Part shown: in pieces, positions 1 through 6,908 of the stretch
How positions within the stretch are numbered: the first letter of the stretch is position 1
How the letters are laid out: every line of letters begins with the position of its first letter
From: JADJPO01 sp963750395
GTDB lineage: Bacteria; Actinomycetota; Actinomycetes; Actinomycetales; Kineosporiaceae
Reading direction: 5' to 3'
Assembly (NCBI GenBank): GCA_963750395.1
Contig: CAVVQM010000012.1
Span: 248,001-312,000, forward strand
Length of the DNA: 64,000 nucleotides
The notes under the pieces: model-generated
Told to the model about the DNA's origin: nothing
Seen by the model: only the letters and a program-made list of their open reading frames with translations
Database searches by the model: none
Position numbers and translations under genes: made by a program

Positions 1-591
1 CGGTCCGTGCCCCGGAAGCAGCATCCGGCAGCCGATCTCGTCCACCAGGCGCTCCAGGCGGGCCAGGGAGTCGACGTAGTCGGCAAGCACGCCGTCCGGA
101 TGGGCGATCACAGCGGTACCGCGCCCGAGCACCGAGTCACCCGTCAGCACCACACGCTGCTCGGCCAGCGCGAAACACAGGGAGTCGCCGGTGTGGCCCG
201 GCGTGGCCAGTACGTCCAGCCGCACCCCACCGGCGTCGATGACGTCGCCGCCGGTCAGACCCTCACCGCCCAGGCGGTGGCGGGGGTCCAGGGCCCGCAC
301 GCCCACTCCACACGAGCGGGCCAGGTCGGCCGCCGCCTCGCTGTGGTCGAGGTGTCCATGGGTGAGCAGGACGGCGGTGATCCTCGAACCCGATGCCGCC
401 ACCAGGTCGGTGACGGCCCGACGGTGCGCCTCGTCGTCCGGGCCCGGGTCGATCACGACCACCTCGCCGCCCGACAGGTCGCCGACCACCCAGGTGTTGG
501 TGCCGTCCAGGGTCATCGGGCCGGGATTGGGGGCGAGCACACAGTGGACCTGCGCCAGGACGCGACGAGAGGTCCAGGGCTCGGTCCCCAT
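1..591 (-). CDS. MBL-fold metallo-hydrolase (C-terminus outside window)
   Basis: Zinc-dependent hydrolase of the metallo-beta-lactamase superfamily, glyoxalase II/RNase-Z-like subgroup; the substrate is not known. Translating the minus strand from the ATG at 591 gives a start MGTEPWTSRRVLAQ and the metal motif HGHLDH at residues 78-83. A further ligand His lies in PGHTGDS (about 133), the bridging Asp in TGDS (152), and a final His in LLPGHGP at the window edge. About 197 residues are visible and the stop lies beyond base 1. It sits downstream of the NUDIX and MFS genes on the same strand, a placement seen in mycobacteria (region of Rv3677c). No good ribosome-binding site is visible, so the start is the least certain part. 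Confidence 0.88.
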   Translation of the reverse strand, partial: MGTEPWTSRRVLAQVHCVLAPNPGPMTLDGTNTWVVGDLSGGEVVVIDPGPDDEAHRRAVTDLVAASGSRITAVLLTHGHLDHSEAAADLARSCGVGVRALDPRHRLGGEGLTGGDVIDAGGVRLDVLATPGHTGDSLCFALAEQRVVLTGDSVLGRGTAVIAHPDGVLADYVDSLARLERLVDEIGCRMLLPGHGP

Positions 592-643
592 GCACCGATG
601 ATGGCGGATGGGGCGCAGGTCCCGTTCACCCGGACGATCGCAC

Positions 644-1858
644 TCAGGCACGCGCCGGGACCTTCAGGGAAGGTGCCGTCTCCCGGGCCCACAACCACGG
701 CAGTGCCGCCAGCAGGGTGATCAGCCCGGTGACCGCGAACGCCATCGGGTAGCTGCCGTGATCGATCATCAGTCCGGCCAGCACCGGGCCGACGATCGCG
801 CCGGCGTCCTGGAACATCTGATAGGCGGCCAGGGCGGGACCGCCGCCCCGTTCGCGGCCGATCACGTCGCCCACCGCCGCCTGCTGGGCCGGATTCATCG
901 CTCCCGCACCGAGCCCCGCGATCGCACACAGGACGAGAAGCGCGACCAACCCACCGGCCAGCCCCGTGACGGCGGTCGTCGCCCCACCCACCACCAGTCC
1001 GGCCAGGACGTAGGGCCGCCGGCCCCGCTTGTCCGAGCCGCGGCCGGACAGGGTCAGTCCGACCGCGTTGCCCGCAGCGAAGATCGCCAGCGCCGCGCCC
1101 GCCGCCCAGGACAGCCCGGTGAGCGCCAGCGCGAACAGTGGCAACACGGCGTTGCGGGCACCGAAGTTCGCCCAGCCGTTGGCGAAGGCGGATGCCAGAG
1201 CAGCACGGTAGGCGTCGTCCCGCCACGCCTCGCGGACCGACAGGACGGGCAACACGGGGGCGTCCGGCGCAGGACGCAGGGCGCCGGGACGGATCAACGT
1301 CGCCACCAGCGTGGCGGCGATCAGCAGGGCCACGGCATAGACGAGGAACGGGGCCTGCAGGGACACCGTGGCGAGCAGGCCTCCGAAGGCCGGGCCGCTG
1401 ATCCCACCGAGCAGGAACGCCGAGCCGTAGGCGGAGGAGACCCGTCCGCGCATCCCCGGTGGGGCCAGGCGCACCAGCAGCGCGGACGCGGAGATCGTGA
1501 ACATCGTCGAGCCGATCCCGCCCAGCCCCCGGAAGACCAGGAGCTGCCAGTACGAGTGGGCGAACGCGGTCGCACCGGTCGAGATCGCCACGATGATCAA
1601 CCCGAGCAAATAGACCGGGCGTTCGCCGAACCGGGCGACCAGCCGGCCACCGCCCGGGGCGAACACCAGACGGAAGAGGGCGAAGGCGCTGACCACCACG
1701 GAGACGGCGGTCGCGCTGACCCCGAAGCTGAGCGCGAACTGCGGCAGCACCGGGGTGATCAGACCGAAGCCGACCGCGACCACGAATGCCGCGGCGACCA
1801 GCACCCAGATCTCGCGCGGGGGGCGCTCGGCGGCGTCGTCCTGCGGGGCGGAGCTCAT
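644..1858 (-). CDS. MFS transporter, drug-efflux type
   Basis: Predicted 404-residue major facilitator superfamily permease with about 12 membrane segments, probably a proton-coupled exporter of small molecules; the substrate cannot be read from sequence. The MFS loop motif between helices 2 and 3 is visible as GGRLVARFGERPV, and the second half has the expected repeat (GRGSDKRGRRPYVLAG). The start is taken at the ATG at 1858 (MSSAPQDD) because it overlaps the stop of the NUDIX gene as ATGA, indicating translational coupling. The frame stays open further upstream, but that part is Arg/Gly-rich and antisense-like. Confidence 0.88.
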   Translation of the reverse strand: MSSAPQDDAAERPPREIWVLVAAAFVVAVGFGLITPVLPQFALSFGVSATAVSVVVSAFALFRLVFAPGGGRLVARFGERPVYLLGLIIVAISTGATAFAHSYWQLLVFRGLGGIGSTMFTISASALLVRLAPPGMRGRVSSAYGSAFLLGGISGPAFGGLLATVSLQAPFLVYAVALLIAATLVATLIRPGALRPAPDAPVLPVLSVREAWRDDAYRAALASAFANGWANFGARNAVLPLFALALTGLSWAAGAALAIFAAGNAVGLTLSGRGSDKRGRRPYVLAGLVVGGATTAVTGLAGGLVALLVLCAIAGLGAGAMNPAQQAAVGDVIGRERGGGPALAAYQMFQDAGAIVGPVLAGLMIDHGSYPMAFAVTGLITLLAALPWLWARETAPSLKVPARA

Positions 1859-2763
1859 CCGGCCCCCATGACCCCACCGAGTTCGGCGGCCAGGCTCGGC
1901 CCGCCCGGATCCTCCAGAGGCTCCCCACCGCCACGACCGTCCAGATCGACCTCCACCGTCGGGTGGACGCAACCGGCGACGAGTCGCGGCCGCACCGGTC
2001 CCACCGCCCGATCCCTGCTCAGCACCTGCCCGACGTCGCGGGCCCCGTCCAGCTCCTCCAGGCAAACCAGTGTCGGCGAGAGCAGGGCCAGCCGGCCTGC
2101 CCTGGCCTGCGCGATCGCCTCCGCGGGCCGCCGCCACTGCGCGTCCTCACCCTCACCCGCAACGTGACCGACCCGCTGGCCCACCGGCAGCGCAGCGACG
2201 TAGAAGGTCGTGTCGAAGCGGCGCGGCTCGTGCAGCGGGGTGACCCACCGCGCCCAGGGGTGCAACAGCGCTGGGTCCAGCCGCCGATGGGTGCGGCGCA
2301 GCACCTCGACGAGACCGATCCGGTCGGCCAGCAGGTCCGCCCGCAGTTCGGCCATCTCCCCCGCCTCGACCTGCTCCGGTTCGCCCGCGTGGACGGGGAC
2401 CGCGAGCAGGATGCCGCACTCCTCGAAGGTCTCCCGGACGGCGGCCACCCGCCGCTCGTCCAGATCGTCGGGGCCGGCGGCCGCCAGGTCGGCGTCGCCC
2501 GGGTCCACGGCTCCGCCGGGGAAGACCAACATCCCGGGGGCGAACCGCATCAGCGCCGTGCGGCGGAACATGAACACCCGGACCCCGCACGGGGCATCGT
2601 CCTCGATCAACAGGACGCTGGCCGAGGGACGGGGCGCGGGGCCGGGCAGGCCGTCAGCACGTGCCTGACCGACCGTTCCGGCGAGCACGTCGGGAAGTCG
2701 GAACGCTCGCAGCACCGCACCATCTTCGCCCCCCGATGCCCAGTGCCGCGAACCCCGGTACAT
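1855..2763 (-). CDS. NUDIX hydrolase
   Basis: Predicted 302-residue NUDIX pyrophosphohydrolase that cleaves a nucleoside-diphosphate-linked substrate. The Nudix box is split: GGAVDPGD at residues 83-90, then after an insertion RETFEECGI at 110-118 with the metal-binding glutamates. This spacing resembles the NUDT19/NUDT7 group (CoA or ADP-ribose type substrates), but that is only a resemblance. A purine-rich ribosome-binding site (AGGAAAGGG) precedes the ATG at 2763. It is coupled to the downstream MFS gene by a 4-base overlap and is divergent from a MerR-type regulator. Its substrate and any functional link to the transporter are unknown. Confidence 0.88.
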   Translation of the reverse strand: MYRGSRHWASGGEDGAVLRAFRLPDVLAGTVGQARADGLPGPAPRPSASVLLIEDDAPCGVRVFMFRRTALMRFAPGMLVFPGGAVDPGDADLAAAGPDDLDERRVAAVRETFEECGILLAVPVHAGEPEQVEAGEMAELRADLLADRIGLVEVLRRTHRRLDPALLHPWARWVTPLHEPRRFDTTFYVAALPVGQRVGHVAGEGEDAQWRRPAEAIAQARAGRLALLSPTLVCLEELDGARDVGQVLSRDRAVGPVRPRLVAGCVHPTVEVDLDGRGGGEPLEDPGGPSLAAELGGVMGAG

Positions 2764-2776
2764 CCCTTTCCTGCAC

Positions 2777-2804
2777 AGTTATCTGAACAAGCGTTAGAAT
2801 AACT
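2777..2804. promoter_or_regulatory. Inverted repeat in divergent MerR/NUDIX promoter region
   Basis: AGTTAT at 2777-2782 is repeated inverted as ATAACT at 2799-2804, with an inner imperfect pair CTGAAC/GTTAG. It lies in the 72-base gap between the divergent NUDIX and MerR-like genes, the usual place for an autoregulatory operator. Binding by the adjacent regulator is inference. Confidence 0.4.
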
Positions 2805-2835
2805 CAACCGACCACGACAGCAGGGGGTGCAAGCT

Positions 2836-3510
2836 GTGGCACGACCGCGTGCGCGCACACGTCAGTCGCGCCAACCCGGCACAGCGGGACACGAGTACAG
2901 CCTGGAGGAACTCGCACTCGCTGCCGGCATGACGATCCGCAACGTGCGGTCGTACCAGACCCGCGGCCTCATCCCCGCCCCCGAGCGCCGGGGTCGCCGT
3001 TCGGTCTACTCCGAGGAGCATCTGCAGCGACTTCGGGACATCCGGTCCGCCCGCGCCCGTGGCGCCACCTTGTCCCTGATCTGGACCCATCTGTCCGGCG
3101 GAGGGTCGCTGAACGACGACCTGACCGCGCAATGGTTGCCCCAGGACCCGGCCTCCAGCGACCCACCGCCCCGCCGACGCGCCATGGCACCGATCGAGCA
3201 GGCGCTCTACGAGTCACGGCTGGCACCGGAACACCGCGAGACCATCCTCGACGCGCTGATCGACGCCGGCGTGCTGACCCGTCGCGGCGGCGCCGTGCTG
3301 GCCGAGCGAGACCTGACGGACAGGCTCAGCCCGGTCGGCGCCATCGAGATCGACCGCCTGCTCCACCTGCTCGGCGTGGCCATCGACGCCGCTCGCTCGA
3401 TCCGTTCCGCGTTGGACGAGGCGCTCAAGCCTGCCGAGGAGGACGACCGTGCCCGGCACGAGCTGCTCGAGGCGGTCGGACGCGTGCTGAACCACGAGCT
3501 CAGCGGGTAG
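2836..3510 (+). CDS. MerR-family transcriptional regulator
   Basis: 224-residue regulator with an N-terminal MerR winged helix-turn-helix at about residues 21-75 (YSLEELALAAGMTIRNVRSY, then RGLIPAPERRGRRSVYSEE). The C-terminal half is a predominantly helical effector or dimerisation domain without recognisable metal-binding cysteines, so a metal sensor is unlikely. The GTG at 2836 is chosen because an AGGGGG Shine-Dalgarno stretch lies 8 bases upstream; the in-frame GTG at 2827 overlaps that stretch. It is divergent from the NUDIX-MFS-MBL genes and could control them and itself; the inducer is unknown. Confidence 0.85.
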   Translation: MARPRARTRQSRQPGTAGHEYSLEELALAAGMTIRNVRSYQTRGLIPAPERRGRRSVYSEEHLQRLRDIRSARARGATLSLIWTHLSGGGSLNDDLTAQWLPQDPASSDPPPRRRAMAPIEQALYESRLAPEHRETILDALIDAGVLTRRGGAVLAERDLTDRLSPVGAIEIDRLLHLLGVAIDAARSIRSALDEALKPAEEDDRARHELLEAVGRVLNHELSG

Positions 3511-3513
3511 GCC

Positions 3514-3987
3514 TCAGCGGCGCAGCGAGGCCACCAGTTCCACCTCGACGGGTGCGCCCATCGGCAGCGCCGCCACCCCGACGGCGCTGCGCGCGTGGAC
3601 GCCGCGTTCGCCGAACACGTCCACGAGCAATGTGCTCGCGCCGTTGGCCACGGCCGGCTGACCGGTGAAGGTCGGTTCGCTGGCGACGAACACGACGACC
3701 TTGACGATGCGCTCGACCCGGTCCAGGTCCGCGGCGACCGACTTGATCGCAGCCAGAGCATTGAGGGCACAGATCCGCGCCGCGTCGGCGGCCTGTTCCG
3801 GGTCCAGCAGCCCCGGCCCCCGCCCGACCGAGCCGGTCATCGCCAGGGCGCCGTCCATCATCGGCAGTTGGCCCGCCGTCCAGACCCGTTCGCCGTCGAT
3901 CACCGCGGGGACGTAGGCGGCCACGGGCGGGACCACCGGCGGCAGGCTCAGTCCGAGCTCTACGATCCGGTCCTCGATGCGACTCAT
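3514..3987 (-). CDS. RidA family protein (YjgF/YER057c/UK114)
   Basis: 157-residue RidA-fold protein, a family of trimeric enamine/imine deaminases that hydrolyse reactive intermediates of PLP enzymes. Family features seen are the N-terminal IDGERVWTAGQLPM segment and the C-terminal HARSAVGVAALPMGAPVEVE block, which carries the conserved Arg of active RidA proteins. It lies next to the ArsA pair, as Rv3678c does beside Rv3679 in M. tuberculosis. The start region has no strong ribosome-binding site. Whether it has classical 2-aminoacrylate deaminase activity or belongs to another RidA subgroup cannot be told here. Confidence 0.88.
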   Translation of the reverse strand: MSRIEDRIVELGLSLPPVVPPVAAYVPAVIDGERVWTAGQLPMMDGALAMTGSVGRGPGLLDPEQAADAARICALNALAAIKSVAADLDRVERIVKVVVFVASEPTFTGQPAVANGASTLLVDVFGERGVHARSAVGVAALPMGAPVEVELVASLRR

Positions 3988-4058
3988 GGGGCATACATAT
4001 CAGGCCGCCTGGGGCGGTGGGGAACCCCGCGGCACCGTGAACCTTTAGGCTCGCGATC

Positions 4059-5009
4059 GTGCCCACCTCCCCCACGCGACCCGCTGGCCGCACGGACCTC
4101 GATCCAGCCGGGCTGCGGCTGCACGTGGTGACCGGCAAGGGTGGGACCGGCAAGACCACCGTCGCGGCCGCGCTGGCACTGGCCCTGGCCGCCGACGGCC
4201 GGCGCACCCTGCTCTGTGAGGTCGAGGGCCGACAGGGCATCGCCCAGCTCTTCGACGTCCCGCAACTGCCCTACGAGGAACGGCGTATCGCGGTGGCCCC
4301 GGGCCGCGGCGAGGTGTCCGCACTCGCGGTGGAGCCCAAGGCGGCACTGCTGGAGTACCTGGAGCTCTTCTACCACCTCGGCCGCGCCGGCAAGGTGCTG
4401 GAACGGGTGGGGGCCATCGACTTCGCGACCACCATCGCGCCCGGCCTGCGCGACGTCCTGCTCACCGGCAAGATCTACGAGGCCGCCCGCCGCAGGTCCA
4501 AGTCCGGCTACGCCTATGACGCGGTCGTGCTGGACGCGCCGCCGACGGGCCGGATCGGCAACTTCCTCAATGTCAACGAGGAGGTGGCCGGCCTGGCCAG
4601 GGTGGGCCCGGTGCGCAATCAGGCCGATTCCATCATGCGGTTGCTGCGGGCGCCGACGACCGCCGTCCATCTGGTCACGGTGCTGGAGGAGATGCCCGTG
4701 CAGGAGACCCAGGACGCCGCGGCCGAGCTGCGCGGCCTCGGGCTCCAGATCGGCACGGTGGTGGTGAACATGGTCCGCGAGCCGCTGCTCCCGCAGTCGT
4801 CGCTGGCCACGGCTGCCCGGGGCCGGCTGCGCCAGTCCGATGTGATGGCCGGATTGCAGGCGGCCGGCCTTGACGGACGTCCGGACGCCCCCTCGGCGCG
4901 GTTGCGGGACTGGGCCAAGGAGTTGACGGTCGAGGGCCGCGATCACGCGCGGCGGGTGCTCGCGGAGGCCGAGCAGCGCGCTGAGCTGGGGGACCTGCAA
5001 AGACCCTGA
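4059..5009 (+). CDS. ArsA/GET3-family ATPase, first of pair (C-terminus frameshifted)
   Basis: P-loop ATPase of the ArsA/GET3 class, homologous by sequence and position to mycobacterial Rv3679. The deviant Walker A GKGGTGKTT is at residues 26-34, and a switch-like VVLDAPPTGR lies near 160. The uninterrupted frame stops at 5009, but the expected C-terminus (TLIELPTLADGIDLGALYEL and on) continues in the -1 frame from about 5000 and ends at a TGA at 5093-5095 that overlaps the next start as ATGA. One base missing from the G run at 4988-4992 would explain this. Such ATPases act as heterodimers in mycobacteria and bind a redox or metalloid signal; here that is inference from family and order. Confidence 0.88.
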   Translation: MPTSPTRPAGRTDLDPAGLRLHVVTGKGGTGKTTVAAALALALAADGRRTLLCEVEGRQGIAQLFDVPQLPYEERRIAVAPGRGEVSALAVEPKAALLEYLELFYHLGRAGKVLERVGAIDFATTIAPGLRDVLLTGKIYEAARRRSKSGYAYDAVVLDAPPTGRIGNFLNVNEEVAGLARVGPVRNQADSIMRLLRAPTTAVHLVTVLEEMPVQETQDAAAELRGLGLQIGTVVVNMVREPLLPQSSLATAARGRLRQSDVMAGLQAAGLDGRPDAPSARLRDWAKELTVEGRDHARRVLAEAEQRAELGDLQRP

Positions 5010-5091
5010 TCGAACTGCCCACTCTGGCCGACGGGATCGATCTGGGTGCGCTGTACGAACTCGCCGAGCGACTTCACGATCAGGGGATGGC

Positions 5092-6267
5092 ATGACCGAC
5101 CGAAAGCCACCCCACCTGCACGTCGACGCCCTGTTGGCCGACCCGGCGACAAGGGTCATCGTCTGCTGCGGCGCCGGAGGGGTCGGCAAGACCACCACGT
5201 CGGCGGCCCTTGCCCTGCGCGCAGCCGAGCAGGGCAGGCAGGTGGTGGTCCTGACCATCGACCCCGCGCGGAGGCTGGCCCAGGCCATGGGCCTGCTCGA
5301 GCTGGACAACACACCACGGCCGGTGGCCGGCCTCGACCCGGCCGGGGATGGACGGCTCGAGGCGATGATGCTCGACATGAAGCGCACCTTCGACGAGGTG
5401 ATCGCGGCCCACGCCTCGCCGGAGAAGGCGCAGCAGATCTTCGACAACCCGTTCTACCAGGCGCTGTCGAGCTCGTTCGCGGGCACGCAGGAGTACATGG
5501 CGATGGAGAAGCTGGGCCAACTGCGCGCTCAGGCCGACGAGGCCGCCCACGCCGGTGGCGCCTCCGGCCATGCGTGGGACCTCATCGTTGTGGACACCCC
5601 GCCGAGCCGGTCGGCTCTGGACTTCCTGGACGCACCGCAGCGCCTCGGCTCGTTCCTGGACGGGCGGTTGATCCGGGTGCTGACCGCACCGGCCAAGATG
5701 AGTGGGCGCGCCTATCTCAAGGTGGTCTCGGCGGCGGTCGGCGGCGCCACCGGGGTGATGACCAAGCTGCTCGGCGGCCAGATGCTCCAGGACGTGCAGT
5801 CGTTCGTGGCCGCACTCGAGACCGTCTTCGGATCCTTCCGCACCCGGGCCGAGCAGACCTACCGGCTGCTGCAGCAGGACGGGACGGCGTTCGTCGTGGT
5901 GGCGGCGCCGGAGCCCGATGCGCTGCGCGAGGCGTCCTACTTCGTCGAGCGCCTCAAGGCCGACGGTATGCCGTTGGCGGGACTGGTGCTGAACCGGGCA
6001 CAGTCCGAGCCCGCCGTGCGGCTGTCACCCGCCCGGGCGACCGCCGCGGCGGAGGAACTGGACGAGAGCGGCGAACATCCCGTGACGGCGGCGCTGTTGC
6101 GCATTCACGCGGATCGGCTGCGGCGCAGGACCAGGGAGCAGGCACTGGCCGGCCGCTTCACCTCGGCCCACCCGGAGGTCCCGGTCGTGGAGGTCGCGGC
6201 GCTGGCCGAGGACGTTCACGACCTGGACGGTCTGCGGGCCATCGGCGCCCTGATGGGCGCCGACTGA
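5092..6267 (+). CDS. ArsA/GET3-family ATPase, second of pair
   Basis: 391-residue P-loop ATPase with the signature GAGGVGKTT at residues 27-35 and switch motif VVDTPPSRSALDFLD near 165-180. It corresponds by order to Rv3680 of M. tuberculosis. The ATG at 5092 overlaps the shifted-frame stop of the first ArsA gene by ATGA, so the two are translationally coupled and likely form a heteromeric complex. It lacks the cysteines of true arsenite-pump ATPases and no ArsB partner is present, so arsenic export is not indicated. The convergent WhiB4/WblA-like gene directly downstream keeps the conserved actinobacterial arrangement. Confidence 0.9.
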   Translation: MTDRKPPHLHVDALLADPATRVIVCCGAGGVGKTTTSAALALRAAEQGRQVVVLTIDPARRLAQAMGLLELDNTPRPVAGLDPAGDGRLEAMMLDMKRTFDEVIAAHASPEKAQQIFDNPFYQALSSSFAGTQEYMAMEKLGQLRAQADEAAHAGGASGHAWDLIVVDTPPSRSALDFLDAPQRLGSFLDGRLIRVLTAPAKMSGRAYLKVVSAAVGGATGVMTKLLGGQMLQDVQSFVAALETVFGSFRTRAEQTYRLLQQDGTAFVVVAAPEPDALREASYFVERLKADGMPLAGLVLNRAQSEPAVRLSPARATAAAEELDESGEHPVTAALLRIHADRLRRRTREQALAGRFTSAHPEVPVVEVAALAEDVHDLDGLRAIGALMGAD

Positions 6268-6275
6268 TCGTTCTC

Positions 6276-6584
6276 TCAGGCGATCTCTGCCACGGAGACC
6301 GGGAAGCTGCCCTCGTGCTCGGCGCGAGCGATCTCCAGCAGGCGGCGCCACGAGGCGACGTTGGGACGGCGACGCAGCAGCGCTCGGCGCTCGCGCTCGG
6401 TCATGCCACCCCAGACCCCGAACTCGATCCGGTTGTCGAGGGCGTCGGCCAGGCACTCGGTCCGCACGGGGCAGGCCATGCAGACGGCCTTGGCTCGGTT
6501 CTGAGCCGCTCCCTGCACGAAGAGCTGATCGGGGTCCCCCGCCCGACACACACCCCGCGCCGCCCAGTCGTCGGTGCCGCTCAT
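6276..6584 (-). CDS. whiB4: WhiB-family iron-sulfur regulator (WhiB4/WblA ortholog by synteny)
   Basis: 102-residue Wbl protein. The four cluster cysteines are C13, C35, C38 and C44 (C-X21-C-X2-C-X5-C), followed by the GVWGG turn at 56-60 and a basic C-terminal helix (ERERRALLRRR), which together define the family. The ATG at 6584 is preferred because GGGAGG lies 7 bases upstream; a frame-open ATG 10 codons earlier lacks such a site. Wbl proteins carry an O2/NO-sensitive [4Fe-4S] cluster and act with sigma factors. Placement between the ArsA pair and ponA2 matches whiB4 in mycobacteria and wblA in streptomycetes, where it influences the oxidative response or development. Confidence 0.9.
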   Translation of the reverse strand: MSGTDDWAARGVCRAGDPDQLFVQGAAQNRAKAVCMACPVRTECLADALDNRIEFGVWGGMTERERRALLRRRPNVASWRRLLEIARAEHEGSFPVSVAEIA

Positions 6585-6597
6585 TCCTGATCCTCCC

Positions 6598-6609
6598 ACT
6601 TGCGCAAGT
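6598..6609. promoter_or_regulatory. Perfect 12-bp palindrome in the whiB4-like leader
   Basis: ACTTGCGCAAGT is self-complementary and lies just upstream of the ribosome-binding site of the WhiB-family gene, on the presumed 5' leader. It could be an operator or a small leader stem. No known binding site is claimed. Confidence 0.3.
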
Positions 6610-6908
6610 GCCATGAAACAGGCCCTTCGTCGCGCCCCTCAGGTCTCACTCTAGGTCACTTACCGTGCTCAACGAATGGTCCGGACGGGTGTGAGTTAGC
6701 TCGACCTCGTTGTCGAACATCACCGTCAGTGACCTGTTTCAATCAGCGTCGTCCGTTCTCCGACCCACGTTCAGCCTAATCGTCGACGAAGGGCCCCGCG
6801 TTACACCTCCTGTCCCGATTTCTTCCGCGCGACCCGCCGGTGGGTGCCACGGTCGACAGGGAGGCGACGTAGTCTGATCCGGCAATCGGCATGCCCCAAG
6901 GAGCCCCC
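6610..6908. promoter_or_regulatory. Divergent whiB4-ponA2 intergenic region
   Basis: About 300 bases without a gene separate the divergent WhiB-family and penicillin-binding protein genes and must hold both promoters. An 8-base inverted pair is visible (AGGTCACT at 6653-6660 and AGTGACCT at 6728-6735). The AAGGAG ribosome-binding site for ponA2 is at 6898-6903. I cannot place -10/-35 elements with confidence. Confidence 0.35.

Noticed and set aside
5092..6267. ArsA pair as an arsenite-efflux system
   Set aside because: No ArsB, ArsR or metalloid-binding cysteines; synteny fits the actinobacterial WhiB4-linked ATPases instead.
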